DNA of 64,000 nt from Trichomonas vaginalis G3 (lineage: Eukaryota; Parabasalia; Trichomonadida; Trichomonadidae): NCBI RefSeq assembly GCF_026262505.1, contig NC_067204.1, forward strand, positions 16,904,165-16,968,164. Reading direction: 5' to 3'. Of this stretch, positions 11,042 through 21,785 are shown piece after piece; positions within the stretch are counted from its first letter, which is position 1, and the number at the start of each line of letters is the position of its first letter. The notes under the pieces were generated by a model. The model did no database searches. It worked only from the letters and a program-made list of their open reading frames with translations, and was not told the DNA's origin. The position numbers and the translations under genes were made by a program.

Positions 11042-12100
11042 TCATTTTTTTAAGACAAATGTTGTAAGAGACTTTCCGTAGCATTGATGATGAATAAGAA
11101 CAGTGCATTTGATTTTATTTCTTTTTGGGATATGAATAAAGAATCTGCCGCCTGGACAGAGTCCAGTAGAGAAAATATGAGGTTCAATTAAAAAATTTTG
11201 ACTTTCATAAATTCTGACATTATGACTTGGATCATACAATTTTTCTTTAGCATCAAAATATGAATTAGATACTGTAATTGAACCTGATCCATAAATTCCA
11301 AACAAATATTGATCATTTTGTTTGTTATTAGCAAAGAAACATTTGTCAAAAGTAACAACAGAACCAGAACAAAAAATCATTGCAGGTATTCCACTAGGCT
11401 CATAAACTATGTTATTTATGAAAACAATACTATCAAATTTTGTTGGTTTGTTTCCTATATAAAAAATTCTGCAGTCTGCATAGTTTTCTTCAATAATCGA
11501 ATATTTTATTAAATAAGTTTCTTTTCCTTCTCCTATTAAAGCTGTATTATATTAACAATAGTTTCTTGTGATATTATTGTGTAAAAATGAAATATTTCCT
11601 TTTTGTAAATGAAGAGTTTGAAATCCATCACGAATTCCTTGATTGCTATATGATACTGATGAATCATGAAGTTCATTGACGTTTGTAGAACCATCCAATG
11701 CAGTTACAAAACTTTCCGTTATTTGCTGCTTTCGATCCGAAACTGCAAACTTTTCGAATCGAACTTTGGCCATTAATGATGTAAATAGATCCACCATACC
11801 CTTTGTTATATGAGTTTTCAAATGTATTTGTAGAAATAAGTGACTTAATATCTGTTGAAGTGAGAGTAATAACTCCTTGATCACCAAGATTGGAAAAATA
11901 AACTTCACAAACATAAAAGTCGCCTGTTTGACCCGAATATATTTGGTTTTGATGGTAGACTTGTTTACTATATGCCGATTTGTAGACTTCTTCCCATTCA
12001 TCACTGGAGAAATGGAGCGTAATTGAGTTTTCTGAGATACCTTTATTTGGATACTACTCAATTGATGAAGAAAAAATTGGGATGATGAAAAGATGCTCTG
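11042..12100 (-). pseudogene. second beta-helix surface protein paralog, multiply broken
   Basis: Reading leftward, this is the same protein type as at 3852-5036: Asn-rich beta-helix rungs, FFANNKQNDQYLFG, and the C-terminal STGLCPGG block, ending at 11042. It is split by at least two frame changes (near 11720 and between 11380 and 11560) and has a TAG at about 12050 at the position aligned with the TAG in the other copy. The two copies face opposite directions about 6 kb apart, with the transposon nest between them. It is likely non-functional. Confidence 0.65.
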
Positions 12101-12216
12101 AAAGAAACCAAAAATATAAATTTAAAAGTCCATGGTAATGTGAAATGTACGATTATGGTATTATTTACCAATTTCATGTAAGTGCGTTTTGAATTTTTTT
12201 TTCTTCATTCAATCCG

Positions 12217-13767
12217 ATGAGCCAAGAACAGACAGAATCTTTGGCTCAAGAAGTTGTCGAAGATGCTTGTGCTGAGTTAGAAACAGTTTCTAAACAAGAT
12301 CGCAACATCTTTCTTAACAGAGAACGAAAGCGTGACGATAATCTTGTTTCACAAATCTCCGACATCCAAGAAGAGATTAGTTTTGTTGATAAACAGATCG
12401 AAGATATCGTTGACAAATTACAAACAGTTAACCAAGGCATCCAAGAAATCCAAGAGTTTCGAGAAATACAACAACTCAACCAAATCGACATGAGCAGTCT
12501 TACATTAAACGTTGACTTCGAAATTGAGCAGAGTTCTACACTTAAACAGACACTTCAAAGCCTTCAAGACGAAATTTCATCAGCTAAGAAACTTTATTCG
12601 GATTCTACTCAACAAATCAAGTTTGTTGAAGAAGAACATTCTAAAGTTCGCAACCACAAAACACAATTATTCCAAAAACTCGATGAATTGAAACGTGAAC
12701 AAGCCGAGCTTACTCTTAAGGAAGAAACACTCGAAGACATGTCAGCATTAGATCGCAAAATCACGAGCCTTCAAGGTAACATCGATAACATTCAAATTCG
12801 AAATTCAAAAATTATGGATACGATTTCCTACAAGAAACAACTTCTTCAAAAGCTCCAAAACGATCTATGCAAATTACAATCCGATTCCCATCAATCAGAA
12901 GAAGATATTTCGCAATATCAAGAAGAATACGATCAAATCAACAATTCATACCTTACAATCAACAAATGCTACAAGAATCGTGAAGCACAGCGTACATCCA
13001 TCAAATCTAAGATTGAAGCCCAAAACTTACCCGTTGAAAGTTCCGAAGAAGAAAGTATTTCCATTGAATACGATTCCGGCAAGTACGAAACACGCCTTGA
13101 CATTGTTAGTACAGACACAGACATTTCGCGTCTTAAGTCTGAACTCAGTCAACGCATTTCTAAGCGATATTTAGAGAACGAAAGCCAAAAAACGAAGAAA
13201 AACAAAGAAACAATCAAAAAACCACGCGAATCTTACGAACAAATCATTGCATATCTCGATCAGCGATACACCGTTCTTGAGCAGGCCGCAGCATCACGTC
13301 GTGCACAACTTGAACTTGAGCACCAACAATATCTTGTTGATAGAAGTAGTAAAGAGAACGAACTCGACCAAAAATCAATTTCTCTTCGTCAAGAGTTAGT
13401 TAAAAACGATGCATACAACATTGTACAACGTGTTGAAGATAACAAGAAGAAGATTGAAGACATCAAAAACAGTAATGAACGCCGTAAAGAAAACTTGAAA
13501 TCTATTCTTTCTTCACCAGGTATGGATACAAATGTTTTGGCTGCTAAAGAAATATCTATCAAGGAACAACTTGAAGCTGCTGAACAACTGAAGAAGATAC
13601 AAACAGATAGAAAGTTGGTTTTGGAACGTCGTGAAGGAGAACTCGTAATTCAAGAAGAAATGTTGAACCAAGAGAAAGAACAACTTGCTCAGAAACGTAA
13701 ACTAGTTGAACTCAAAACTCTTGAAAACCAAAAGATGATTGACATGTACAAGAAACTTGGAAAATAA
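12217..13767 (+). CDS. 516-residue coiled-coil protein
   Basis: The ORF is open from ATG 12217 with an Initiator-like TCATTC about 12 nt upstream. Almost the whole length (about residues 40-516) is predicted coiled coil by eye: heptads rich in Gln, Glu, Lys and Leu with few Pro, and no globular domain or membrane segment. Codons are often C-ending (AAC, ATC, TTC), unlike the AT-ending codons of the neighbour at 14166, which suggests good expression. A cytoskeletal or scaffold role is plausible but not shown. Family not recognised. Confidence 0.9.
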   Translation: MSQEQTESLAQEVVEDACAELETVSKQDRNIFLNRERKRDDNLVSQISDIQEEISFVDKQIEDIVDKLQTVNQGIQEIQEFREIQQLNQIDMSSLTLNVDFEIEQSSTLKQTLQSLQDEISSAKKLYSDSTQQIKFVEEEHSKVRNHKTQLFQKLDELKREQAELTLKEETLEDMSALDRKITSLQGNIDNIQIRNSKIMDTISYKKQLLQKLQNDLCKLQSDSHQSEEDISQYQEEYDQINNSYLTINKCYKNREAQRTSIKSKIEAQNLPVESSEEESISIEYDSGKYETRLDIVSTDTDISRLKSELSQRISKRYLENESQKTKKNKETIKKPRESYEQIIAYLDQRYTVLEQAAASRRAQLELEHQQYLVDRSSKENELDQKSISLRQELVKNDAYNIVQRVEDNKKKIEDIKNSNERRKENLKSILSSPGMDTNVLAAKEISIKEQLEAAEQLKKIQTDRKLVLERREGELVIQEEMLNQEKEQLAQKRKLVELKTLENQKMIDMYKKLGK

Positions 13768-14165
13768 CTTATATTTTTTTTATTTTATATTTTATTATTG
13801 TAATTTAAATATCTTATTTCTCATTTAGCATTTTATATTTTATCTAATCCCAATACTACTCAATTCATTCATATTCTATCAATGAAATCTTCAATTCTCA
13901 ACAAAAAAATTTATACAAATCTGCTAACATTTGATTTAGATATTATGATATAAATTACTTCTAGCAGTGAATATAAAACTTCAGTTTCATCTTCATAAAT
14001 CCTCTTTCTAATAAGATTTTCATTGATTTTTTCTTGAATTTTTGAGAATTTCAAGAAATTGACGAGTTTAAAGTAGAAAATAACTGAACATGTTTTTAAT
14101 ATTCCAATTTTATTTGCTTTTTTTAATTGAATTTATTGAGATTTTGAAAAAATTGCCGTTTAAAA
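13768..14165. other. intergenic, no feature seen
   Basis: AT-rich sequence between two co-directional coiled-coil genes. No ORF, repeat or structured RNA is evident. Confidence 0.5.
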
Positions 14166-15446
14166 ATGAGTGAAACACCGACTTTCTTTGTTCGCAACAA
14201 AAACAAGAATGTGTCTAGTGCGAAAAGATCGTCTGGTTTTACCAAAAGATGCCGAAATTCTACTTTAACACCTCAAATTCACAATTCACAGAACTATATG
14301 AATAACGAAAATGAAATTCACTCAGAAAAACGATTCACCACACCATCGATGAGAAGATTTAATTCAAATAGAGATGTATTCCTTCATATGGATGAGTTTT
14401 CTTCATACGAAGAGGAAGCATCTTTTCAATCAAGTAGTAGCAGCAATGAATTTGAATATGGCATACAAATGTTACGATCTCAGATCGCAAACGCTGATAA
14501 GAAGATACAATCTCTCCAGAAATCCAGCTCGGAAAATGATGCAGAATTTGAACGTCAATTAAGACATAAACAAATGATTTTACAACAGCTAACAGATCAG
14601 ATCAGGCTTACTGAAGATGATCGTAAAACAGAAATATTTAAAGAATATAATGATCAAATAAAAGATTTAGAAGCTCAAATCAAAGCACAATCAGAAGTAC
14701 TAAGTGTTCTAGATTCTTCTGAACTAAAATATAATAAATATTTAGAAGATTTCAAATACATTAATTCAATCTGCGAATCCGACACGCAAGAAGTATTTGA
14801 TATTGCATCTAAGATGATCCAATTGAAAATTTCATTTCCAATTGATAAACAGAATAAGATAAATGCAGAATTGGAGAGTGAATTTAACAATTTAATTCAA
14901 GAAAAATCCATTTTTGATGCAATAATACCATCTTTAAAGAATGATAATGATTCCCTTGAAAAAGAAATAGAAGATATCAAAGAAAAGATTAATGCCATTG
15001 AAATGCAGAACCAGATAAATGAAAAGAATCAGAATATTTGGAAAAAAAGCGATTGCAGGCTGAGTGAAGATCTTTTGAGAGCCAAATCACTATTAAAGCA
15101 AGAATCAAAGGCTCGAATCCAAAAAGAAAAGAAATATTTTACTGAACAAGTTAAACAGCATGTAACTGATAATAAAACAATGAAGCTTAATGTCCAATGG
15201 AAAACTCAAGATGGAAAATTGCTTCAAGACCAAATTGAACAGTTGAATTATGAAATATCAAATTATATTGATGAATCAGATAAGAAAATTGACCGCCTGA
15301 AAGCATCTATACAGGATCTCAAGGATAGACAGATGTTTTCGGCTAAAAGCAATAGTATGCAAATTCAAACACCTCAACCTTTCAAGAAAAAGAATTCTCT
15401 TTTCAGACATCAAAGTACCCCAATATCTGTTGCCCATAACCAATAA
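14166..15446 (+). CDS. 426-residue coiled-coil protein with disordered termini
   Basis: ATG 14166 opens a 426-residue ORF. Residues 1-95 are Ser/Asn/Thr-rich and probably disordered. Residues about 95-400 form long coiled coil (repeated QIRLTEDDRKTEIF-type segments). The C-terminus is basic and Ser-rich (FKKKNSLFRHQSTP). No enzymatic motif is visible. It shares orientation and general architecture with the gene at 12217, but there is no clear sequence repeat between them, so paralogy is not claimed. Confidence 0.88.
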   Translation: MSETPTFFVRNKNKNVSSAKRSSGFTKRCRNSTLTPQIHNSQNYMNNENEIHSEKRFTTPSMRRFNSNRDVFLHMDEFSSYEEEASFQSSSSSNEFEYGIQMLRSQIANADKKIQSLQKSSSENDAEFERQLRHKQMILQQLTDQIRLTEDDRKTEIFKEYNDQIKDLEAQIKAQSEVLSVLDSSELKYNKYLEDFKYINSICESDTQEVFDIASKMIQLKISFPIDKQNKINAELESEFNNLIQEKSIFDAIIPSLKNDNDSLEKEIEDIKEKINAIEMQNQINEKNQNIWKKSDCRLSEDLLRAKSLLKQESKARIQKEKKYFTEQVKQHVTDNKTMKLNVQWKTQDGKLLQDQIEQLNYEISNYIDESDKKIDRLKASIQDLKDRQMFSAKSNSMQIQTPQPFKKKNSLFRHQSTPISVAHNQ

Positions 15447-15601
15447 AAATTTTGTTTGTATTTATTAAATTTAATCTATTTTTATGTGAATATAAGTACT
15501 TCTCGCTTGAAATAGATATATGAAATTAAATATCTTTGAACTCATTTGAGAAAATAGAATAACAATGTTAAATTTTGGAAATAACTTAAAAATATCATGG
15601 T

Positions 15602-16111
15602 TTATTTTGGTGGCTGTGCTTCAACCTTTCTCTTTCCGACATCTTCCCAGTTTGTTGAAAGAACTGTGCCGCCTGATTCTATAAAGCTCTTATACATTGC
15701 TCTCTTAGCATCATCACTGGCATTTGCGTAGATTCCTTGTAAGAATTTATCAATTCCTTGATCTTTAACCTCTTCTTCTTCTGGGAAGTCAACTTTAGAC
15801 CACTTCTGGTAGAGTGGTGTTGTAGCATCAGATGAAGCCTCTGCATGTGGCCAATTTTCAACGGCTGCTTTTTCAAATGCGATTTCGATCTTCTTTGATC
15901 CATTGTCAATCTTCATTGTAGATGGCTTAATGTCCTTGAAGAAAGCCCAAGCCTTAATATGTTCTTCGCCGTCAACTTTAACTTTAATAACGATTCCTTT
16001 CTCTTCTGGGTGTGTTTCAAGGAGCTCAACCTCCTTTCCACTCTTATATATTGTTACTGCGACATTCTTTGCTGTCTGATATGAGTCGTTTCGAAGTGGA
16101 AACTCGCTCAT
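15602..16111 (-). CDS. SGT1: SGT1-like co-chaperone (CS plus SGS domains)
   Basis: The 169-residue protein starts at ATG 16111. Residues about 15-105 form a CS (p23-like) beta-sandwich, with VAVTIYKSG, IVIKVKVDG and KIEIAFEKA strands. Residues about 115-169 match the SGS tail, including SGGTVLSTNWEDVGKRKVE, which is diagnostic for SGT1. SGT1 links HSP90 to SKP1 ubiquitin ligases and kinetochore or LRR client proteins. The N-terminal TPR domain of plant and animal SGT1 is absent, so this is a short form. It is convergent with 14166 and divergent from the ribosomal gene at 16426. Confidence 0.9.
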   Translation of the reverse strand: MSEFPLRNDSYQTAKNVAVTIYKSGKEVELLETHPEEKGIVIKVKVDGEEHIKAWAFFKDIKPSTMKIDNGSKKIEIAFEKAAVENWPHAEASSDATTPLYQKWSKVDFPEEEEVKDQGIDKFLQGIYANASDDAKRAMYKSFIESGGTVLSTNWEDVGKRKVEAQPPK

Positions 16112-16425
16112 ATGTTTATAAATAACCGGACATTTAAAAACAAAGGGGGAATAACTTCATTTCACAACAAATATAACGTAACAATGATAGCTTTTCATGA
16201 TGAAAAATAAAATATATAACTATTATAATACATTTTTTGAAGGCGCAAATTTGAAAATATTGAGATTTCGAAATCTGATAAAAATAAATTCACACGTTTT
16301 TTGCAAAATGAAATAATATTTATATTGTATATATAAAGCTTATTAATATTATTTTGTTAAAAGTTGGAGAAAGTCATTATTTGGCGTTTTGAGTTGTCAC
16401 TTTTACGGCTTGGTCGGCCTTTTCG
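16112..16425. other. bidirectional intergenic region between SGT1 and RPL26
   Basis: This 314-bp AT-rich spacer must hold the promoters of both divergent genes. A TCACTTTT motif near 16397 is a candidate Initiator for RPL26. Nothing else is seen. Confidence 0.4.
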
Positions 16426-16842
16426 ATGGTGAAGACAAACCCATTCCTTTCATCACAGGCTAAGAAGACAAGAAAGGCCTTCTTCAATGCCACCAAGGAT
16501 GACAAGCACCGCCAACTTTCTGCTAAGCTCAACAAGGAGCAGGCTGAAACACATGGCGTTAAGCAACTCCCAATCCGCAGAGATGATGAAGTTTCCATCA
16601 ACTCTGGCAAGTTCGCTGGCCGTGAGGGTAAGGTCATCGCTGTCAAGCTTTCTGAGAATCGTATCGTTGTTGATTCATTCACACGTGAAAAACTTAATGG
16701 CCAGACAGTTCATGTTTCTGTTCACCCATCTAACTGCCTTATCACAAAGCTGAAGATGGACAAGCAGCGCAAGGAACTCATCGAACGCCGCCGCGCCGGC
16801 CGCGAGAAAATCCTCGCTAAGCTTGGCCACAACAAGAAGTAA
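16426..16842 (+). CDS. RPL26: 60S ribosomal protein L26 (uL24)
   Basis: The 138-residue protein begins MVKTNPFLSSQAKKTRKAFF. It has the KOW motif region (RRDDEVSINSGKFAGREGKV) and a basic C-terminal helix (KQRKELIERRRAGREKIL), the standard order for eukaryotic L26. Length fits the family (about 135-145 residues). Codon use is strongly biased to C- and G-ending codons, as expected for a highly expressed gene in this genome. uL24 binds 23S/28S rRNA near the peptide exit tunnel. No intron is visible. Confidence 0.97.
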   Translation: MVKTNPFLSSQAKKTRKAFFNATKDDKHRQLSAKLNKEQAETHGVKQLPIRRDDEVSINSGKFAGREGKVIAVKLSENRIVVDSFTREKLNGQTVHVSVHPSNCLITKLKMDKQRKELIERRRAGREKILAKLGHNKK

Positions 16843-17345
16843 AAATACCTGCTTCTAAATACTGCATTTCAATTATTCGAAATATAAATTACATTTTTTA
16901 AAAATTAATTAGAAAAAAAATTAATAAATAATCAGATTGAGTTAATATTATGACATCAATTATAAAACTAAATTGTGATATCAAATATGTGTTTGTATGG
17001 AAGTCTCAGAGCATTATTTGAAAAGATCTAAAATATATCCCTTTTTTGGTTTTAGATTCCGTACTATTAATATGATGAATCGCTTTCAATATAAATATAC
17101 TTTAACTTATTTCATTCTTTCATCAATTTTTCAACAAATTAATTTTACATTTTGAACATTTCTATCTATTTTAGAAATTTAATGACATTTCCGAAGAAGT
17201 ATAATCTTATTTAAGATAGATCTACCCCAAGAATTCTTACTTTTGATTGCTAAACGTACTTTTATTTTTGGAATTGACAGAAACAAAAGCATTAACATCT
17301 CAAGAAAAAAGCGCAATTGAAGATATTCTAAATGAAGCAGAGAAC
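16843..17345. other. intergenic; open frame without ATG in its second half
   Basis: 17247-17345 is open in the frame of the next gene but has no ATG. An upstream ATG at 17181 leads to a stop within ten codons. A split first exon was considered, but no trichomonad-type splice signals fit. No other feature is seen. Confidence 0.4.
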
Positions 17346-18050
17346 ATGTATGCATCACCTCGCACTCCACATTCATCAACTAATACAAATAAATCGAAAT
17401 CAAAAAGAAGTATTGCAGCATGGGATGACTCTATTGAGGGAGTCAATGCAACATCAAAATATTCTTCAATAAATAAGCCAGCATCAACAAGCAAATTGCC
17501 ATATTCTCAAATGATTATTAACGAAAATCCCGATTTATTCGAATCTCAACTTTCAGCTCAAAATAATGAACCATCTAATATGAGTGATTCAGATGATAAC
17601 TTTAACTCTAACGAAGAAGAAATAGAAGAACATAAACCTACAAAATCTAGACTTTCAAAGAAAGAATTATCAGATTTGATCCTCGAGAAAGCTCGAAGAT
17701 CCGAATTACTTTCAAGTTTTCATGAAAATTCAGAAATATCAACTAATTTGATATCAAAGAGTAAGAAACAGACTAAACCAAGCAAAAAGATTCCATCGTT
17801 ATACTCAAGGAGTATCAAAAAGATTTCTGATTCAAATTCTGATGTCACTGTGATGTATGATAGATATGACTTAGCCAAACTACGCCAAGATAATATAGAT
17901 TACAGAAATCAAATTGCTAAGCTCAAGGCAGCAATAGACAAGGCCAATCTTGAAAACCAAAAGTTAAGACAAGAATTAGCAGAATCAGAAAAGATTTCTT
18001 CAAAGCAAAAAGCGCAAATTCAATTTTTGCTCAATAACAATAACAGGTAA
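17346..18050 (+). CDS. low-complexity protein with C-terminal coiled coil
   Basis: The reading frame is open from 17247, but the first in-frame ATG is 17346, giving 234 residues. Most of it is Ser/Asn/Lys-rich and probably disordered, with an acidic patch (SDSDDNFNSNEEEIEEH). Residues in the last 65 (LRQDNIDYRNQIAKLKAAI onward) form a leucine-heptad coiled coil. The 33 open codons before the ATG are similar in composition, so the true N-terminus may be upstream and disrupted or use another start. Function unknown. Confidence 0.7.
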   Translation: MYASPRTPHSSTNTNKSKSKRSIAAWDDSIEGVNATSKYSSINKPASTSKLPYSQMIINENPDLFESQLSAQNNEPSNMSDSDDNFNSNEEEIEEHKPTKSRLSKKELSDLILEKARRSELLSSFHENSEISTNLISKSKKQTKPSKKIPSLYSRSIKKISDSNSDVTVMYDRYDLAKLRQDNIDYRNQIAKLKAAIDKANLENQKLRQELAESEKISSKQKAQIQFLLNNNNR

Positions 18051-18587
18051 TTCTATTTATTGTTGTAATTTTGTTGTTTGCGCATTGGTGTCATCGGAAA
18101 GATTGGAATCTAAATAAGAGAATGATTTGTTATTATCTTTAGTATTAGTTATTTGTTTATTATTTCTTGTTATTTGTTATTAATTTATAAAATATGCGAT
18201 TGATTGATATTATTGCAGAATAGTATTCAACCAATCATATGTTTGATTTTAACTTATAAAGGTCATGTTTTAACTATAAGGTTTGCTTAATGTATGAAGT
18301 AAAAAATCTTTCACATCCTTTTTGGATGCCTTGGGAAAAAATGGGTGTGTAATCAAAATGGCCAACGTTTGCATCCTCTTCAATTGGTGTCATTCATTAG
18401 CATATTAGTGAATTAGATAAAATAATGAATAGGACCAAACGCGTTATTGCATGAGTTTAAAAGTATTTAAAGCAGTTTTGTTCTCGTGTTTAATGTTGTA
18501 TTGATGGAAAGAAATGAAAATAAGTTGGATTTTAATACAAACAATCTTTAAACTTTTTATTAATAAATCTATACAAATATAATAATA
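18051..18587. other. intergenic between convergent genes, no feature seen
   Basis: AT-rich spacer between the 3' ends of 17346-18050 and the kinase. A slightly GC-richer patch near 18320-18400 has no ORF or hairpin of note. Confidence 0.5.
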
Positions 18588-21500
18588 TTAGTTTCTTATT
18601 GAACCAATTTTCTTTGGTGATAAAAAGAAATTCTGGTATTCTCTAAATTCAGGAGAAAGAACTCCTTCAGTGTCCAAAGCTTCGATATCTGACAAATACC
18701 TTGCAATCTGTATTTTAGCCATGAAATCACTGATGCCAATATTCATTGACAATGTTTTCAACAATTTGCAAGCTTCCAAAACAATTTCAGGATAAACTTC
18801 ATCGATATTCAACAGCTCTCTTACTTTATTAATTATTACTTGGTAAGAGTTCTGAAGAACAGACAAATGACAAGTATTTAACAGTCTCAAAGAAAGTAAA
18901 ACCATAATAGGAGGTGAAGAAATAGATGTTTGTTCCAAAATCACATTTTGAATATCATGTTCTTGCACGCAATCCGGTCTTAAATTGATCAAAGAAATCA
19001 TTGTTTGGAAGATCTCTGGTTTCTGATCATCAGGAGCATCATTTAGATCCTGCATGAGGCATGAAACAATCAATGACAATTGAGGAATTGTTGTTTTGTT
19101 TTCTGACAAATTTCTGAAAATTGCCAAAGCTCTTGAAGTATCTCCAAACTGTGGAGCCAAAAACAACTGCGAGAAAATGTCCAAAATACCATTATCTGTT
19201 AATATCTGGCATCCAACTTTATGTTGTGACAAAGCACAGATAACTCTAACAGCATCATTTAGATAATATTTTCTCGAAATCAAATCAACTAAAATTTGTA
19301 AAATATTATCCATGTATTTTGTATTTTGGCAAAAGTTTTCATCCGCACAAAGATACGTCAAAATATGCAATATCTGTTTCTCATTTCCTTTCATTGTTTG
19401 TAGAAGAGAATGAAGAACAGGAGAATCACTTAATAAATAGCAAAAATCATGGATCTGAGATATCTGAAACAGAACAACTAATGGACATTTTGTTATCCTA
19501 TAATTGGAAATCAAATTATCTAATGTTGGAAGGAAATCATCAAATTCTTTCATTTTTTCAAAAGTTTTCAAATCCAATTTTATCAAAAATTGAATGAAAA
19601 CATCGGTTGTGTCACTTTTTGAAAGTGCTTTCAAACAATTCAAAACCAAATAATGGTAATATGATTCATCACTTGCTTCAATAAGAATTCTGACGAAATC
19701 AGAAGAAACAACAAATCCTGATGTCAACAAATCGTAAAACGGCCGAATTTGGTCGACTTTCATTACGAATTTGCATCTTTCTAAGAGAATTTCTATTGCA
19801 TCGAATGTTTGTTGGTCATTAACTGTCTTGTACATGTCAATGATCACAGGGGCAATGTCATTCAAGTAAGGATCCAAATTCTTTATCTTAGAAAGTAGCT
19901 GCAAAATGTAATTTTTCAAATGATTAGATCCAGTTTTGATGAAAGAAACAATCTGTGGGATGAAAACACTTTTGAGGTCTTCAAGGAGATTCAAAGGCAA
20001 CTTCAAACAAAATCTGACAGCTGCAATAATTTGTTGGTTTTGTATACATTTTTTTAACATTGTTTTCGCGCCATGACTCATAAACGTTGAAAGTTCACTT
20101 GTCGTAAACAATGTTCCCGCAAGAAGAAGAGCTGCATCAATGTTATTCTTCGCTGTCATGATAGAATTAAATACATCTCCATCACGAAGTTTAGAAATAA
20201 CCGTTTTATCGGCATTTTCTGCCACAAAATACGCGACACTTGAAAAATGTTCATTGTTTGCGTTTTTGAGGACTTTCAAAGCGTATTCGAGATTCATTGG
20301 AGGGGCCACGAAATCATTCTTTAGTTGTTTGATTTTCTCTAGATCAGAACCAGGGAAATAAACCTCATGACGATCAAACAATCTTTCTATTTCATTGAAA
20401 TCAGGTCTTTCATTTGGATCTCTACTCCAACATCTTTGTATAAGCTTTTTAAGAGGTTCAGGAGTATCCTGAGGTATTGTTAATCTCCAGCCTCTTGTCA
20501 CAACATGCTCGTAAATTGCCATATGGTTCATATCACCGTAAGGAAGTTTTTTCGTCAACATTTCCCATAAAACAACTCCATATGAATAAGTATCAACATT
20601 CGGACCGTATTTCATATGCATTAATACTTCAGGAGCCGTGTAGTGTGGTGTACCTACACCGCCATATAATTCCTGGTTCTCTTTGACCATCCCTGACAAT
20701 CCGAAATCGGCAACACAAGCTGTGTTGTCTTGATACAACAAAATGTTCAAAGTTTTCAAATCTCTGTGGACAATTCCGAGTTTGTGGAGATAGCACATGC
20801 CTTGAGCTACTTGGTGTGCAATGATAGTGAGTTCTGTACCTGTGAGAGTCTTGTATTCATGAGTGGAACGGTGTAATCGATCAAATAAACTTCTTCCGGG
20901 ACAAAATCTCGTGATTATTCTGTAAGGTTCGTTTATGTGGGCTCCAACGAGTTCTAATACATTCTTATGGTGTACTGATGCCATGGTTTCGACTTCGGCG
21001 TATAAAGAGGACCATGAATTTGTGGATATTCTATCAGATCGTAATTCTTTGACTGCAAGTATTTCGCTGGTTGATATTCGAATGGCTCTGTATACTTTAC
21101 CAAATCCGCCAACACCAATTTGGTTTTCTATCTGTAAATCGTCTATTGGAATGTTGATTGATTTAAATCTTACTAATAAATCCGAAATATCGCGTTCGTC
21201 CATCTCTTGTGCTTTGCTAGATTGTAGAGAACTTGAAAGAGAATGCTCTATTTTGGAATTAAGTACTAATTGTCCAATTTCGATGATTTTATTTTGAATT
21301 TGCTTTTGAATGCCAACAACATCGTTAACTGCCATTTGAGACATTAATCTTTGTAGTGAAGCTTTCATGTCGGTTAAGTCATTAAACTTATTGACTTCTA
21401 TTTGATCCGAATTTGATTCTAATTTGTCGAAAGGAACGTTTATATGCTTTGCTAATGCTATTAAACTAGTTCTCAAGCCTTCAATATACTTGAAAACGTA

Positions 21501-21785
21501 GTCTGTTGGCCAGTTCAGTGCTGGCTGAATCCATTTTTCTGATGTAAGATGTCCTAAAACGGAGCTGTAATGCAATAAAAACTCCTGAAGCTGGCGCATG
21601 TATTTCTTTTGTATTAGGTTAGGGTTTTTGTTAAAAGAATTCTGAAAATCGATTAAAAAAGCTTCGATTTGATCAGAAAGTAGCTTAATTGAGTTGCAGA
21701 ATATGCAAACTTCTGAAGATAGGCTAACTACTTTCTTAACTGCAGCAATGACAGAACTAATTTGCTGGTTAGATAAATCTGTCAT
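18588..21785 (-). CDS. TKL-family protein kinase with long helical-repeat C-terminus
   Basis: The frame is open from 21809, but the first ATG is 21785, giving 1065 residues. Residues about 1-190 are helical (an MLKL/adaptor-like bundle is possible). The kinase domain spans about 217-478 with IGVGGFGKVYRA glycine loop (223-234), catalytic Lys in LAVKEL (246), HRDLKTLN (Asp 342), DFG (360) and TAPE (383-386). All catalytic residues are present, so it should be active. The remaining 580 residues look like armadillo/HEAT-type helices. Trichomonads have a large TKL expansion with this architecture. Substrate unknown. Confidence 0.93.
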   Translation of the reverse strand: MTDLSNQQISSVIAAVKKVVSLSSEVCIFCNSIKLLSDQIEAFLIDFQNSFNKNPNLIQKKYMRQLQEFLLHYSSVLGHLTSEKWIQPALNWPTDYVFKYIEGLRTSLIALAKHINVPFDKLESNSDQIEVNKFNDLTDMKASLQRLMSQMAVNDVVGIQKQIQNKIIEIGQLVLNSKIEHSLSSSLQSSKAQEMDERDISDLLVRFKSINIPIDDLQIENQIGVGGFGKVYRAIRISTSEILAVKELRSDRISTNSWSSLYAEVETMASVHHKNVLELVGAHINEPYRIITRFCPGRSLFDRLHRSTHEYKTLTGTELTIIAHQVAQGMCYLHKLGIVHRDLKTLNILLYQDNTACVADFGLSGMVKENQELYGGVGTPHYTAPEVLMHMKYGPNVDTYSYGVVLWEMLTKKLPYGDMNHMAIYEHVVTRGWRLTIPQDTPEPLKKLIQRCWSRDPNERPDFNEIERLFDRHEVYFPGSDLEKIKQLKNDFVAPPMNLEYALKVLKNANNEHFSSVAYFVAENADKTVISKLRDGDVFNSIMTAKNNIDAALLLAGTLFTTSELSTFMSHGAKTMLKKCIQNQQIIAAVRFCLKLPLNLLEDLKSVFIPQIVSFIKTGSNHLKNYILQLLSKIKNLDPYLNDIAPVIIDMYKTVNDQQTFDAIEILLERCKFVMKVDQIRPFYDLLTSGFVVSSDFVRILIEASDESYYHYLVLNCLKALSKSDTTDVFIQFLIKLDLKTFEKMKEFDDFLPTLDNLISNYRITKCPLVVLFQISQIHDFCYLLSDSPVLHSLLQTMKGNEKQILHILTYLCADENFCQNTKYMDNILQILVDLISRKYYLNDAVRVICALSQHKVGCQILTDNGILDIFSQLFLAPQFGDTSRALAIFRNLSENKTTIPQLSLIVSCLMQDLNDAPDDQKPEIFQTMISLINLRPDCVQEHDIQNVILEQTSISSPPIMVLLSLRLLNTCHLSVLQNSYQVIINKVRELLNIDEVYPEIVLEACKLLKTLSMNIGISDFMAKIQIARYLSDIEALDTEGVLSPEFREYQNFFLSPKKIGSIRN

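Noticed and set aside
16377-16682. 101-codon minus-strand ORF over RPL26
   Set aside because: Antisense shadow of a strongly codon-biased ribosomal gene.
17181-17346. Split first exon for the 17346 gene
   Set aside because: The nearest GT...CAG pairs do not preserve frame from an upstream ATG and lack the conserved intron ends.
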